This document shows positions 26,878-35,989 of a DNA stretch of 64,000 nucleotides, piece by piece. Under the pieces are notes generated by a model. That model had not been told where the DNA came from, searched no databases, and saw only the letters and a program-made list of their open reading frames with translations. Source of the DNA: Paraburkholderia panacisoli (lineage in GTDB: Bacteria; Pseudomonadota; Gammaproteobacteria; Burkholderiales; Burkholderiaceae); NCBI RefSeq assembly GCF_008369935.1, contig NZ_VTUZ01000034.1, positions 51,387 through 115,386 on the forward strand, in the 5' to 3' direction. The stretch's first letter is position 1, and the number at the start of each line of letters is the position of its first letter. The position numbers were made by a program, and so were the translations under genes.

Positions 26878-28443
26878 ATGCTACGCACGTCGCTGAAGGT
26901 AATAAAGATAAGTGCATTGATTCTGGTCCTGCTGATGGTAGCCGCGCTGGGGTTGCGCGCGTGGTACTCGCAGCGCGCTCCGGAACTCGCGGTCTGGCAC
27001 ACCTATGTGCCGCGCGAAATGACGATCGAGGAAATGGACGCGGGCGACTGGAACGCCTACCTCAAGTCGGAGTCGCGGATTTTCGACGACGTGCGCACCA
27101 ACGTCGTCGAAAAATTGCGCCCCGCCGAGCGCGTGCCCGCGAACCGCTACTACGAAGGCTCGCCTATCTTTCCGGCGCACTTCGCGCAAGACTGGAACCG
27201 CTCGTACATACTCGAACCGTCGGGACCACCCGTGGGCGCCGTGGTGTTGCTGCATGGTCTGACGGATTCGCCGTTCAGTTTGCGGCACATCGCGCGCCGC
27301 TACCGGGACCGGGGCTTTGTCGCGATCGGCATCCGTCTGCCGGGGCACGGCACGGTGCCCGCTGGTCTTACGCGTGTCGAATGGCGTGAATGGGCCGCCG
27401 CAACGCGGCTCGCGGTGCGCGAGGCGCGCCGGCGCATCGGTCCCGACAAGCCGCTGGAACTGGTCGGCTTCTCGAACGGCGGCGCGCTCGCGCTGCAATA
27501 CGCGCTGGATTCCATCGAGAACCCCGCGCTTTCGCGCCCGACCCGCGTCATCCTTGTCTCGCCGATGATCGGCGTGACCCGTTATGCCCGCTTTGCCGGT
27601 CTCGCCGGACTGCCGGCGGTGCTCCCGGCGTTCGAACGGGCCGCGTGGCTCGGCATCGTGCCCGAGTTCAATCCGTTCAAATACAACTCGTTTCCGGTCA
27701 ACGGCGCGCGCCAGTCGCACCTGCTCACGAGTACGATCCAGGAGCAGATCATCAGGCTGCATCGTGAGAACCGGCTGGTTGCATTGCCGCCCGTGCTGAC
27801 GTTCCAGTCCGTGACCGATTTCACCGTCAGCACGCCGGCGGTAATGTCGTCGCTATACGACCAGCTTCCGCAGAATGGCAGTGAAGTCGTGCTGTTCGAC
27901 GTGAATCGCAGCGTGCGATTCCGAACCTTTCTGCGCGTGGCGTCGTACACCGCGCTCTCGCGGCTGCTGCGCACGGGTCCGCAGAACTTTCGCACCACGG
28001 TCATCGCCAACGCGTCGCCGGACTCGAGCCAGACCGTTGAGCGCAACGTCGATGCGGGCCAGGTCGAAACGCGCGTCAAGCCGTTGGGCATCGAATATCC
28101 GCAAGATATTTTCTCGTTATCGCACGTGGCTATTCCGTTCCCGGTGACGGACGCGCTCTATGGCATCGCACCGAGCGACGAGGAGAATTTCAACGAGAAC
28201 CTAGGCACGCTCGCGCCGCGCGGCGAACGCGGCACGTTGATTCTCACGCTCGACTCGATGTTCCGCATCGCGTCGAATCCGTTTTTCCCGTATGTCCTGC
28301 AGCGCATCGACGAGGGCATCGGCAAAATGCCGCCGCCGGTCGTGCAGTCGCCCGAGCGTTCTCATGAAACCGCCGCCGGGCAGCCGGACCAGGCGGCGGA
28401 CGAGTTGCCGGAACTCAACGAGGTTGGCACTGATGAGCCGTGA
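26878..28443 (+). CDS. Membrane-anchored alpha/beta hydrolase
   Basis: Encodes 521 residues. An N-terminal hydrophobic segment (ISALILVLLMVAALGLRAW) acts as anchor or uncleaved signal. The hydrolase core shows the oxyanion-side motif VVLLHGLTDSPFSLR, LPGHGTVPAGL, and the nucleophile elbow GFSNGG with Ser199. The long C-terminal part is less typical and ends in an acidic, Pro/Gln-rich tail. The substrate is unknown; carboxylesterase or lipase activity is the family norm. I use ATG 26878, with AAGAGG in front, rather than the upstream frame start. Confidence 0.85.
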   Translation: MLRTSLKVIKISALILVLLMVAALGLRAWYSQRAPELAVWHTYVPREMTIEEMDAGDWNAYLKSESRIFDDVRTNVVEKLRPAERVPANRYYEGSPIFPAHFAQDWNRSYILEPSGPPVGAVVLLHGLTDSPFSLRHIARRYRDRGFVAIGIRLPGHGTVPAGLTRVEWREWAAATRLAVREARRRIGPDKPLELVGFSNGGALALQYALDSIENPALSRPTRVILVSPMIGVTRYARFAGLAGLPAVLPAFERAAWLGIVPEFNPFKYNSFPVNGARQSHLLTSTIQEQIIRLHRENRLVALPPVLTFQSVTDFTVSTPAVMSSLYDQLPQNGSEVVLFDVNRSVRFRTFLRVASYTALSRLLRTGPQNFRTTVIANASPDSSQTVERNVDAGQVETRVKPLGIEYPQDIFSLSHVAIPFPVTDALYGIAPSDEENFNENLGTLAPRGERGTLILTLDSMFRIASNPFFPYVLQRIDEGIGKMPPPVVQSPERSHETAAGQPDQAADELPELNEVGTDEP

Positions 28444-28455
28444 GATAGCGATGCG

Positions 28456-29640
28456 TCACGGCTGGTAAGACGGGTCGACGATCGTCCAGAAGGCCTCTTT
28501 GGGTTGCAGGTTGGCTTCGAACAGCAGCGGCAGATTCGTGCGCGGCACCGGCGTCGAGGTCAGCCATGTGTGCTTGTCCGAGTAACCCCAGAACGTGACG
28601 GCCTTGATGCTCGGCTCGTGCTCGAACAGATCGAACACGGCGCGATAGCGCTGTGCCTGGGCGCGCATCACGTCGTTCGGCACCGCGTGGCCGAGGTCGG
28701 GCAGGCACGCATGCGGGTTACTCCAGCATGCGCCGGAATCGGTGTAGAGACTCATGTCGAGTTCCGTCACCTGATTCTCGAGTCCGAGCGCGGCGACATC
28801 GTCGAAAGCCTGTTTGATGTTCGGCAGTGGCGGCCAGTTCACGCTGATGTGCATCTGATGTCCCACGCCGTCGATCGGCACGCCCCCGGCGCGCAACTCG
28901 CGGACCACGGAGAGCAGCTTCGCGCGCTTGCCTGCATCGTCTGTGTTGTAGTCGTTGATATAGAGCTTCACGTTCGGATCAGCCGCACGCGCCGCACGGA
29001 ATGCGATCGCAATGTAGTCCTTGCCGAGCGCGCGATACCACGGGCTGTCCTCGCGATAGACCTGATGCGGATCATCGCTGATGACTTCGTTGACCACGTC
29101 CCACGCATAGACCTTGCCGCGAAAGTGTGTGACAACGTCGGTTACATATCGCTGCAGGCGCGCTGCCACGATGTCGTGATAGTGAGGATCTTTGGGATCG
29201 CCGGCAAAGAACCAGGCGGGCGCTTCCGACCAGTCGCCGCTTTTGAAATGCCACACCAGCGTGTGGCCACGCACCGCGATCCCGTGCGCCTGGGCGAACG
29301 CGACAATTTCGTCGGCAGGCGCGAAGTTGTATTTGCCCTCGGCGACGCCGATCGTGCCCGGCTTCATCTTGTTCTCGGCGGTCAGGCTGGAAAACTGGGC
29401 GGCGAGCAATGCGGCGTCGGCAGGGCTTTCGATCGAGTCTGGCTCGATCGCCGCGCCGACCTTGAAATGCGCGGCCATGACGTTTCGCAACTGAGGCGGC
29501 GTCTCTTTAGGTGTCGCTGCAAGCGGCGGCCCGTCGTGCGCGGCTGTCGCCTGGGTGTTCGCGCAGCCACCGGCCCAGACAACCGAGCACAGCGCCGTGG
29601 CAAGGGTGAGAAGGCGTATCGAAGTCCGTCGGGCGCGCAT
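28456..29640 (-). CDS. GH10 endo-1,4-beta-xylanase, lipoprotein
   Basis: Encodes 394 residues. The start has a lipoprotein signal peptide (lipobox-like AGGC, Cys26), so the enzyme is probably anchored in the envelope. The GH10 barrel shows TAENKMKPG near 88, the acid/base in WDVVNE (Glu185) and the nucleophile in TELDMS (Glu293). It would cut xylan backbones to xylo-oligosaccharides. AGGAGA precedes the ATG. A GTTACCGGTAAC palindrome lies 57 bp upstream, identical to one in front of the Weimberg-pathway carrier 23 kb away. Confidence 0.93.
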   Translation of the reverse strand: MRARRTSIRLLTLATALCSVVWAGGCANTQATAAHDGPPLAATPKETPPQLRNVMAAHFKVGAAIEPDSIESPADAALLAAQFSSLTAENKMKPGTIGVAEGKYNFAPADEIVAFAQAHGIAVRGHTLVWHFKSGDWSEAPAWFFAGDPKDPHYHDIVAARLQRYVTDVVTHFRGKVYAWDVVNEVISDDPHQVYREDSPWYRALGKDYIAIAFRAARAADPNVKLYINDYNTDDAGKRAKLLSVVRELRAGGVPIDGVGHQMHISVNWPPLPNIKQAFDDVAALGLENQVTELDMSLYTDSGACWSNPHACLPDLGHAVPNDVMRAQAQRYRAVFDLFEHEPSIKAVTFWGYSDKHTWLTSTPVPRTNLPLLFEANLQPKEAFWTIVDPSYQP

Positions 29641-29696
29641 TCACTGTCTCCTGGTAGTGTGATTTCTCATTCGAGGTTTTTCTAACTCTTCTTAAC

Positions 29697-29708
29697 GTTA
29701 CCGGTAAC
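29697..29708. promoter_or_regulatory. GntR-like (LacI family) operator upstream of the xylanase
   Basis: GTTACCGGTAAC is a perfect 12-bp palindrome of the type read by LacI-family proteins with a KMTVSR recognition helix, as in E. coli GntR. The intact regulator with that helix is encoded at 52087-53112. TAACGTTA overlaps the left side (29693-29700). Confidence 0.6.
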
Positions 29709-29921
29709 AGCGGCGATCTTAAGCAGCGACTGCAAGCCTCGCTATGCGGGGTTAACCTGACTGAACCGGCGAGGCGATGCACTTCGCGGCAAGACGGCGA
29801 TGATTTGTCGGGATGTCGAAATGCCGGCGCATAGAAGCTTGGCCGAACCGACAAACTCATACAGCAACAGCCCGCCAGTTTGATAAGCTTGGCCGGATTA
29901 CGTCCTTGGCCAGACCAGCGC

Positions 29922-30280
29922 ATGGGTATCCGACAACTCGCGAGCGAACTCAATCTTTCCGTTTCGACCATTTCCCGTGCACTGAACGACAGCGACGAGG
30001 TCAGCGCCGAAACCCGCGAACGCGTGCGCGCTGCCGCGCTTCGGCATGGCTACGCGCCGAGCAAGTCGGCCGAGAGCTTGCGCAAGGGTCGGCTCGACAT
30101 CATCGGGCTGATGCTGCCGATGCGGCGCGAAGAGGAGAAGTACACGCTCGGTGTGTTCATGACGCTGGCCGACGGGCTGCAATCTGTGCTGACGCAGCAT
30201 GGCATGGACCTCGTGATGTATGCGAGCGAGTCATGGGACGACGAGTTTGCCCGCTTGCGGCGCATTGTCGAGCGGCGCCA
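29922..30280 (+). pseudogene. LacI-family regulator, N-terminal fragment
   Basis: The first 120 codons encode an intact LacI helix-turn-helix (IRQLASELNLSVSTISRALND) and the start of the sugar-binding domain (GRLDIIGLMLPMRREEEKY to LRRIVERRQ). Normal homologues run to about 340 residues. At about 30276-30284 the sequence passes abruptly into the C-terminus of a glycoside hydrolase in another frame, and the reading frame ends at 30413 after unrelated residues. It is read as a deletion product. The DNA-binding part could still be made, but would lack effector binding and most dimer contacts. Confidence 0.8.
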
Positions 30281-30634
30281 AGCCTGCCGCTGTACGTGCG
30301 GCCCAATACGCTACTGGCGCTTGGCACCGAGGATCAGCGTCCCGATTACGACTATGCGAAACGCAGCGAACTGCACCTATTCGAACTGGGCGATGGCGAG
30401 ACGGCCGCTGTGACGCTGCGTGATCTGGGCGGCGCCGAGGTGACGCATGTAAGCGTGGCTCGCCACGGCGACCTGTTGCGGATTCGGCGTGACGGCGTGC
30501 AAAGTCCGTTGCCGCTGGTGCTGCGCCAGTGGCATAGCTTGCGGGATGCGGCTGGCTTGCCGATGCGGGTTGGTGAGTCTGGGGTAAGCGTCACTTTGCC
30601 GGCGGGCGAGGGGCAGGTGACGTTACGCGTTTGA
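30281..30634 (+). pseudogene. GH31 alpha-xylosidase, C-terminal fragment
   Basis: The frame ending at 30634 begins at the junction with LPLYVRPNTLLALG and RPDYDYAKRSELHLFELGDG, which match the C-terminal beta-sandwich of YicI-type GH31 alpha-xylosidases. The catalytic barrel (about 600 residues) is missing. Together with the LacI fragment this suggests a deletion removed most of a regulator and most of an alpha-xylosidase gene (plus anything between) next to the xylanase gene. Confidence 0.75.
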
Positions 30635-30787
30635 CGGCTGTGCTGTGCTGTGTTGTGCTGTGCCGAGCCTGGTGTTGCGCACCAGGAACTGATGTAGTCG
30701 CTGACATGACCTCGCTGTTGTTCAAACGTTCAAGCGCAGGCCCATTCCCCAGACGATCAAAGCTGCCGAGGCAGACCGATGTTTAGC

Positions 30788-30815
30788 GCGCGGACGGTTT
30801 GACTGTCGTCCGCGC
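30788..30815. terminator. Hairpin downstream of the BON gene
   Basis: A perfect 9-bp stem (GCGCGGACG at 30788-30796, CGTCCGCGC at 30807-30815) lies just beyond the BON-protein stop. It lacks a clear U-tract on either strand. Confidence 0.4.
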
Positions 30816-30838
30816 AGCGGTGTCGTTTGATTTCAACG

Positions 30839-31144
30839 TCAATTCAACCTTCCCCCCGACCGCGAGAGCAGGTTGTTCACCGAGGTGACGCCGTCCACCG
30901 TGTGGGCGGTCTGTTCAGCCAGCGCGACCTGCGTGCGCTCGGGCACCCATCCGATCAGCGTGACCTCTCCCGATCGCGCAAAGACGAATACGTGCGACAG
31001 GCTGACGCCGCTATGCGCGAAGCTGACACGGACGTTATGGGCGAGTTGCCGGTCGGCGGCCGACGAATCGCTGTCGGCATGGACCGCGGGTGCGATGGCG
31101 CTGGAAATCAACAATGCGAGAGTGGAAGCAATAGCTATTTTCAC
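30839..31144 (-). CDS. BON-domain periplasmic protein
   Basis: Encodes about 101 residues: a signal peptide (IASTLALLISSAIAPAVHA) and one BON domain (DRQLAHNVRVSFAHSG, then VTLIGWVPERTQVALAEQTA and VTSVNNLL). BON proteins are small phospholipid-associated envelope proteins, often stress-induced. I chose the GTG at 31144 because a strong AAGGAGG lies six bases upstream and the signal peptide begins there. The same frame is open back to 31348 but that part looks non-coding. Confidence 0.85.
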   Translation of the reverse strand: MKIAIASTLALLISSAIAPAVHADSDSSAADRQLAHNVRVSFAHSGVSLSHVFVFARSGEVTLIGWVPERTQVALAEQTAHTVDGVTSVNNLLSRSGGRLN

Positions 31145-32063
31145 GATACCTCCTTGCAGATAAGCAGGTGTGCCGGCGAACTCCGGCAGCAAGTCTTCCG
31201 GTCCGACTCCAGGAGGGGCCGCGGAAGTGGATGACAAAAGCCCTGTGCAATGCGCAGTGCCATCGATGTCGATGGGAGCGCGCAGGGTTTTGTCTGTCGG
31301 GACGTTTGGCGGATTTGTTGTCGCCCGGCGAAAAGCTTGCGCGTTCATCGTCGGAACGCGGCGTTGGATTGACTGCGTGGCGCGGACCGTTCAAGCGGAT
31401 CAAGGCAAGGCCTGAACGGTGAATTCCGCGAAAAGCGAATAAGTCTCGTGAATGCGCTTGCAGACTCGCACTCAATCTTCTCTGTCGAGCTGGGCACGGC
31501 TCGTTGACCGGCGTTGTCGGCGTCCTATCTGTTGATCATAGTCCCGAATGCCAACGCTTGCTGGAAGGCGGCGAGATGCGCTGTGGGGATGTCCATCGGA
31601 CACTTGCTCGTCGTTGAATTCGACAGAGGCGCAAGCTCAGGCCGGAAAAATCCGGCCAACACGCACGTCAATCCCCAATGCGGTTCACAGTTCGTCGTTG
31701 CATTCGCACAACATCAAAATCGGCTTGCGCGCGCGTTCGAACGACTCGAAGCCCCCTGCGAGCCCGCGCGACGCCAAAACGCGGGCTTCGCGCGATTTTT
31801 CAGTGTACGGATTCAAACGGATTTGCCAGGCAGATGACCACGACGTGATGGTCACGAAGAGCGTGCTACTTCTTCATTGGATCATGCGCAACAGCTATAT
31901 ACGACAGCGTTTTCCCTGACACGGAAGATTGATACGCAGCGCAATTGGCGTCCCTATAATCGCCTCGAAATGTGAAGCGGACATTTCAGCAAAGCGGGGA
32001 GTGTACCCACTGAGGACACATCCTGAGCGGCTTGGAGACGCCAAAATGTATATAGGATATCTA
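31145..32063. other. Intergenic region before the porin
   Basis: About 900 bp with no supported gene. A hairpin AGCCCGCG (31761-31768) / CGCGGGCT (31780-31787) is followed a few bases later by a T-run and could be a terminator. TATAAT at 31955-31960 is a likely -10 box; the nearest TTGATA (31929) is 20 bp away, too far for a normal pair. Confidence 0.45.
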
Positions 32064-33215
32064 ATGAAAAAAGAGGTTCTTGCTTTGTCCATGATGGCAG
32101 CTGCGACGGTGGCCCACGCGCAGAGCAGCGTCACACTATATGGACGTATCGACAACGGCATCCAGTACGAAACCGGTATTCCGGGCGGCCACGCGTGGGC
32201 TGCCCAGAGCGGCGACTGGGGTTGCTCGTGGTTCGGCCTGGAAGGTGCGGAAGATCTGGGCGGCGGCACGAAGGCGGTCTTCCAGTTGGAAGGGCAGCTG
32301 AATACGATGACCGGCGCTTCGGCGGGCAATCTGTTCGGCCGCCACGCCACGGTCGGCTTCACCAATGACCATTTCGGTCTGTTCAAGATGGGTAATCTCG
32401 GCGCCGGCGAACTGTCGCAGGACAGCTGGGGCACCGACCCGCAGCTGATGCAGCGTTACGCAATCTCGACCCTGGTGCGCGGCCGCAACTGGGCGAGCAC
32501 CAGCAACGGCGCAGAGTACAACTCGCCCGTGCTGCTCGGCGGCCTGGTCCTGAAGGGTCAATATTCGCTGACCAACAATACGAGCTGGAACTCGGCGCCG
32601 GTCAACGCCCAAGGCGTTCCGACGGGCCAGGGCCGTACCAATGCGGTCGAAGGTATCTACACGTTCGGCAGCGGCGACTTCCGCGTGATTTACGACGAAG
32701 TCCGCGGCGCGAACGGTTCGTTCAACAACGTCTACTCGGCTTCGCGTTCGATTCTCGCCGGCGGCACGTATGTGATCGGTCCCGTGAAGCTGTACGCCGG
32801 CTACCAGCACCTGAGTGCGCCGGATGCGACCAACGCGAGCGTGGGCGTGACCGACGCATCGCAGCCGATCGGCGTGAGCGCGCCGACCGGGGTGAACCAC
32901 GAATGGTTCGGCGCGGCATGGCAGGTGACCAACGCCACGGCGCTGACCGGCGCGGTGTTCCATGCGAACGCGAACAACGGCAACGGCAATGCGACGCTGT
33001 TCACGCTGGCTGCGACGTACGCGCTGTCCAAGCGCACCTTCGTCTACACGGAAGCCGGCTACGTCCACAACAGCTCGACGTCGAACCTGAACCTCGGCAA
33101 CGGCCCGTACGGCAACAACAACTTCAATCCGGCAACCGGCACGTCGTCCAACAGCAACCCGGACTACGGCCACAGCCAGACGGGTGTGTTCGCCGGCATC
33201 ATGACGACGTTCTAA
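32064..33215 (+). CDS. Gram-negative porin
   Basis: Encodes about 383 residues. A short signal peptide (MKKEVLALSMMAAATVAHA) is followed by QSSVTLYGRIDNGIQYETG, the usual start of the trimeric beta-barrel porins of Burkholderiaceae (Gram_neg_porin family). Repeated amphipathic beta-strands follow, and the chain ends in GVFAGIMTTF with the C-terminal aromatic residue needed for outer-membrane assembly. It allows diffusion of small solutes. AGGA precedes ATG 32064; ATG 32046, with GGAG upstream, is an alternative that lengthens the signal peptide by six residues. The terminator at 33291 ends the unit. Confidence 0.93.
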   Translation: MKKEVLALSMMAAATVAHAQSSVTLYGRIDNGIQYETGIPGGHAWAAQSGDWGCSWFGLEGAEDLGGGTKAVFQLEGQLNTMTGASAGNLFGRHATVGFTNDHFGLFKMGNLGAGELSQDSWGTDPQLMQRYAISTLVRGRNWASTSNGAEYNSPVLLGGLVLKGQYSLTNNTSWNSAPVNAQGVPTGQGRTNAVEGIYTFGSGDFRVIYDEVRGANGSFNNVYSASRSILAGGTYVIGPVKLYAGYQHLSAPDATNASVGVTDASQPIGVSAPTGVNHEWFGAAWQVTNATALTGAVFHANANNGNGNATLFTLAATYALSKRTFVYTEAGYVHNSSTSNLNLGNGPYGNNNFNPATGTSSNSNPDYGHSQTGVFAGIMTTF

Positions 33216-33290
33216 GTAGGGCTTGCCTTGACCGGCAATCGTAGTGATCTCTGAGTTTCAGGTACTGCTTATTTCTCTTTCGTAGAGAGG

Positions 33291-33334
33291 CCGGTGCGAC
33301 GCTTCCTCCACCCTCGTCGCACTGGCTGTTTTTT
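33291..33334 (+). terminator. Intrinsic terminator of the porin gene
   Basis: CCGGTGCGAC (33291-33300) pairs with GTCGCACTGG (33316-33325) with one G-U pair, followed by a six-T run. Confidence 0.8.
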
Positions 33335-33382
33335 GCTGACAGCCTTGCATTTCACGCGCAACCAGACTAGGGTTTACTCACG

Positions 33383-33400
33383 TTTGAAAGCGCTTTCAAA
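33383..33400. promoter_or_regulatory. LacI-type operator in front of the first sugar regulator
   Basis: TTTGAAAGCGCTTTCAAA is a perfect 18-bp palindrome with the central CG common to LacI-family sites. It lies 19 bp before the regulator start codon. The same core recurs at 34527-34542 upstream of the ABC operon. Autoregulation and control of the transporter follow. Confidence 0.8.
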
Positions 33401-33418
33401 AATCGTATTCTGTTGCTC

Positions 33419-34477
33419 ATGATCGACGACGACGCCACCCCACCCAATGTGACACTCGAGGAAATCGCGCGGGCAGCCGGCGTTTCTCCGAGCACCGTGT
33501 CGCGCATCCTGAACGGCACGGCGCGTGTGCTGCCGGCCAAGCAGAAAGCGGTGGAGCAGGCTATCGCGCGGTTCAACTATCGGCCAAACGTGTTGGCGCG
33601 CGGCCTCGCAAGCGGCAAGACCGACACCATCGGCGTACTCACACAAACCGTGTCCAGCCCGTTCTACGCGGAGTGGCTGCGCGGTATCGAAGACGGTCTG
33701 TCGGAGACGGGCTACACCGCGCTCTTCGTCAGCAGCCGCTGGAGCATCAAGGACGAGATGGCGCGCCTCGAACAGTTCATCGCGCGCCGTGTCGACGGCA
33801 TGATTCTGTTGCATGCCCAACTCGACGAGGCGTCCCTGATCGATTACTCGCGGCACGCGCCCTTGCTCGTGCTTGGACGTTCCGTGCAAAACAGCGCGTC
33901 CCTCGCGAGCTTGCCGCTCGACAACCTGCAAGGGGCTCGCGACGCGACCCGGCATCTGATCGACCAGGGTCACCGCAGGATCGCGTTCATCGCCGGGCCG
34001 CCCAATCATGAGGATGCCATCGAGCGCCTCGACGGTTACCGGATGGCGCTCGAAGAAGCGGGTATCGCGTTCGACGCCGAACTGGTCGAGCAGGGCGACT
34101 ATCTGGAGACCGGCGGCGTGGCGGCGATGGAGCGGCTGTTCGCGCGCGGCTCGTCGTTTAGCGCCGTGTTCTGCTCGAACGATCAGAGCGCTTATGGCGC
34201 GCGTCTGACGATTTTCCACCGTGGCTTGCGGGTGCCGGAAGACATCTCGCTGGTCGGCTTCGACGATTTGCCGACCTCGTCGTATATGACTCCGCCGCTG
34301 ACCACGGTCCGCCAGCCCACCTACGAAATCGGGCGGCTCGCGGCGCAGGGGATCGTGCAGATGATCCGCAAGCAACCCATCGCACTGAAAACGATTCCGC
34401 TCACGCTGGTGATTCGCGAAACGACGCGCCGATGGGCGCCGGCGTCCACCGCAAAGGCTCGCCGAACTAGCCGTTGA
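33419..34477 (+). CDS. LacI-family regulator of the beta-glucoside ABC operon
   Basis: Encodes about 352 residues: helix-turn-helix (LEEIARAAGVSPSTVSRILNG), hinge and periplasmic-binding-like effector domain (DTIGVLTQTVSSPFY through SLVGFDDLPTSSYMTPPLTTV). ATG 33419 is preferred to the in-frame TTG at 33413. Palindromes TTGAAAGCGCTTTCAA lie before this gene and before the binding-protein gene, which makes it the likely repressor of itself and of the downstream transporter/GH1 operon. The effector is probably the imported sugar or its product. Confidence 0.92.
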   Translation: MIDDDATPPNVTLEEIARAAGVSPSTVSRILNGTARVLPAKQKAVEQAIARFNYRPNVLARGLASGKTDTIGVLTQTVSSPFYAEWLRGIEDGLSETGYTALFVSSRWSIKDEMARLEQFIARRVDGMILLHAQLDEASLIDYSRHAPLLVLGRSVQNSASLASLPLDNLQGARDATRHLIDQGHRRIAFIAGPPNHEDAIERLDGYRMALEEAGIAFDAELVEQGDYLETGGVAAMERLFARGSSFSAVFCSNDQSAYGARLTIFHRGLRVPEDISLVGFDDLPTSSYMTPPLTTVRQPTYEIGRLAAQGIVQMIRKQPIALKTIPLTLVIRETTRRWAPASTAKARRTSR

Positions 34478-34494
34478 GCGGCTCTGAGCACTGC

Positions 34495-34519
34495 AAAACC
34501 CCTCGGGGCGTTTTTTTTG
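34495..34519 (+). terminator. Terminator after the LacI gene
   Basis: A compact CCCC/GGGG hairpin at 34499-34508 is followed by CG and an eight-T run, just after the regulator stop. The short loop makes it an imperfect example. Confidence 0.5.
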
Positions 34520-34526
34520 TGAGGTC

Positions 34527-34542
34527 TTGAAAGCGCTTTCAA
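34527..34542. promoter_or_regulatory. Second LacI-type operator, upstream of the ABC operon
   Basis: TTGAAAGCGCTTTCAA repeats the core of the site at 33383-33400. It lies about 105 bp before the binding-protein gene, in the expected promoter region. Confidence 0.8.
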
Positions 34543-34647
34543 ACGCCAGGAAAGTTTAAGAGAGTCGTAAGCACGTCGCAAGAAAGCACAAGAAGCAACT
34601 GGAAATAACCGAACGCAATCTACAAACGGTTCAACAGGAGACAAGTA

Positions 34648-35895
34648 ATGAACTTTCGCATTTCGGGTGCTGCCGCCGCAGTCCTGCTCAGCCTGGCAGC
34701 AGCCGGCGCGCAAGCCAACACCACGCTGACGGTGGCGGTCTTTCCGAAGCTGGATCAGGAAATCAAGGATGCGCTGCCCGCGTGGAAGAAGCTGCATCCC
34801 GATGTCGACATCAAGGTGTCGTCGCTCGCGATCGCCGATCACCACAACGCGATGACCACCGCGCTCGCAACCAGCTCCGATCTGCCCGACGTGATGGCGG
34901 TCGAAGTTGGCTTCATCGGCCGGTTCGCTTCGGGCGGCGGCCTGGAGGACTTGTCGAAGGCGCCGTACAACGCGGGCCAGTACAAGAGCCAGTTCATTCG
35001 CTATACGTTCGCGCAGGCCACCACCCAGGACGGCGTGATCGTCGGCATGCCGGCGGACATCGGCCCGGGCACGCTGTTCTACCGCAAGGACATCCTCGAC
35101 AAGGCGGGCGTCACCGAAGCCGACCTGAACAAGTCGTGGGATTCGTATCTCGCCGCGGGCCAGAAGATCAAGAAGGCCACCGGTGCTTATCTGATGGCTT
35201 CGTCGCGCGATATTGAGGATATCTACATTCGTGCCGACCTGAAGGAAGGCGACGGCGTGTACTTCGACAAGGCCGGCAACCCGGTGGTCACGTCGGCGCG
35301 CTTCGTCAACGCATTCAAGCTCGCGAAGAAGGCGCGCGACCTCGGCCTCGACGCGAAAATCACGCCGTGGTCGAACGAATGGGCCGAGAGCTTCAAGCGC
35401 GGCACCGTCTCCACCCAGATGATGGGCGCGTGGCTCGGCGGCCATCTGTCGTCGTGGATTGCGCCGGACACGAAGGGCCTGTGGCGCGCGGCCAATTTGC
35501 CGAACAACGCGTACGCCTCGTTCGGCGGCACGTTCTACGCGATTCCGGCGAAGGCGACCCAGAAGCCGATGTCGTGGGAATTCATCAAGTTCCTGACGAC
35601 GCGCCAGGACACGCAACTCGCGTCGTTCCGCTCGATTGATGCGTTCCCCGCGCTGGTCGCAGCCCAGAACGATTCGTTCTTTGCCGAGCCGGTTTCGTTC
35701 CTTGGCGATGAGAAGGCCCGTCTGATCTGGCGCGACGCCGCGGCTCACATTCCGTCGATCCAGCGCAGCAAGTACGACCAGGTGGCCGAGGAAGCGGTCC
35801 ACTCGGCGCTCGACAAGGTGGTCGACGACAACGTGGACATCCAGACGGCACTGCAGGAAGCGCAGGACCAGATCGCGCATCGCGTCCGCCGTTGA
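34648..35895 (+). CDS. Sugar ABC transporter substrate-binding protein
   Basis: Encodes 415 residues with a signal peptide (cleavage near AGAQAN). The mature chain is an extracellular solute-binding protein of family 1 (MalE/UgpB type): LPAWKKLHPDVDIKV, then MPADIGPGTLFYRKDILDKAG, and AIPAKATQKPMSWEFIKFL. CAGGAG precedes the ATG. It is first in an operon with two permeases, a GH1 beta-glucosidase and an ATPase, so a beta-glucoside such as cellobiose is the likely ligand. A strong hairpin follows the gene. Confidence 0.92.
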   Translation: MNFRISGAAAAVLLSLAAAGAQANTTLTVAVFPKLDQEIKDALPAWKKLHPDVDIKVSSLAIADHHNAMTTALATSSDLPDVMAVEVGFIGRFASGGGLEDLSKAPYNAGQYKSQFIRYTFAQATTQDGVIVGMPADIGPGTLFYRKDILDKAGVTEADLNKSWDSYLAAGQKIKKATGAYLMASSRDIEDIYIRADLKEGDGVYFDKAGNPVVTSARFVNAFKLAKKARDLGLDAKITPWSNEWAESFKRGTVSTQMMGAWLGGHLSSWIAPDTKGLWRAANLPNNAYASFGGTFYAIPAKATQKPMSWEFIKFLTTRQDTQLASFRSIDAFPALVAAQNDSFFAEPVSFLGDEKARLIWRDAAAHIPSIQRSKYDQVAEEAVHSALDKVVDDNVDIQTALQEAQDQIAHRVRR

Positions 35896-35940
35896 GGAAA
35901 CAGCGCGGCGCCGTGTGCGCCGTGTTGAAGTTTTGCAATA

Positions 35941-35969
35941 GCGCGGCCGGCTCCGTTCGCCGGCCGCGC
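35941..35969 (+). other. Intercistronic hairpin between binding-protein and permease genes
   Basis: GCGCGGCCGGC (35941-35951) pairs perfectly with GCCGGCCGCGC (35959-35969). There is no U-tract. Such stems after binding-protein genes protect the upstream mRNA and lower expression of downstream genes. Confidence 0.65.
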
Positions 35970-35989
35970 CAGACTGGACGGAACCCCTG

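Noticed and set aside
31929..31960. Sigma-70 promoter pair for the porin
   Set aside because: TATAAT is good but the nearest TTGATA is 20 bp away, beyond the usual spacing, so only the -10 box was noted.
34321..34490. Intact mobile element or insertion sequence anywhere in the window
   Set aside because: No transposase, integrase or terminal inverted repeats were found; the visible scars look like deletions and repeat-mediated recombination.
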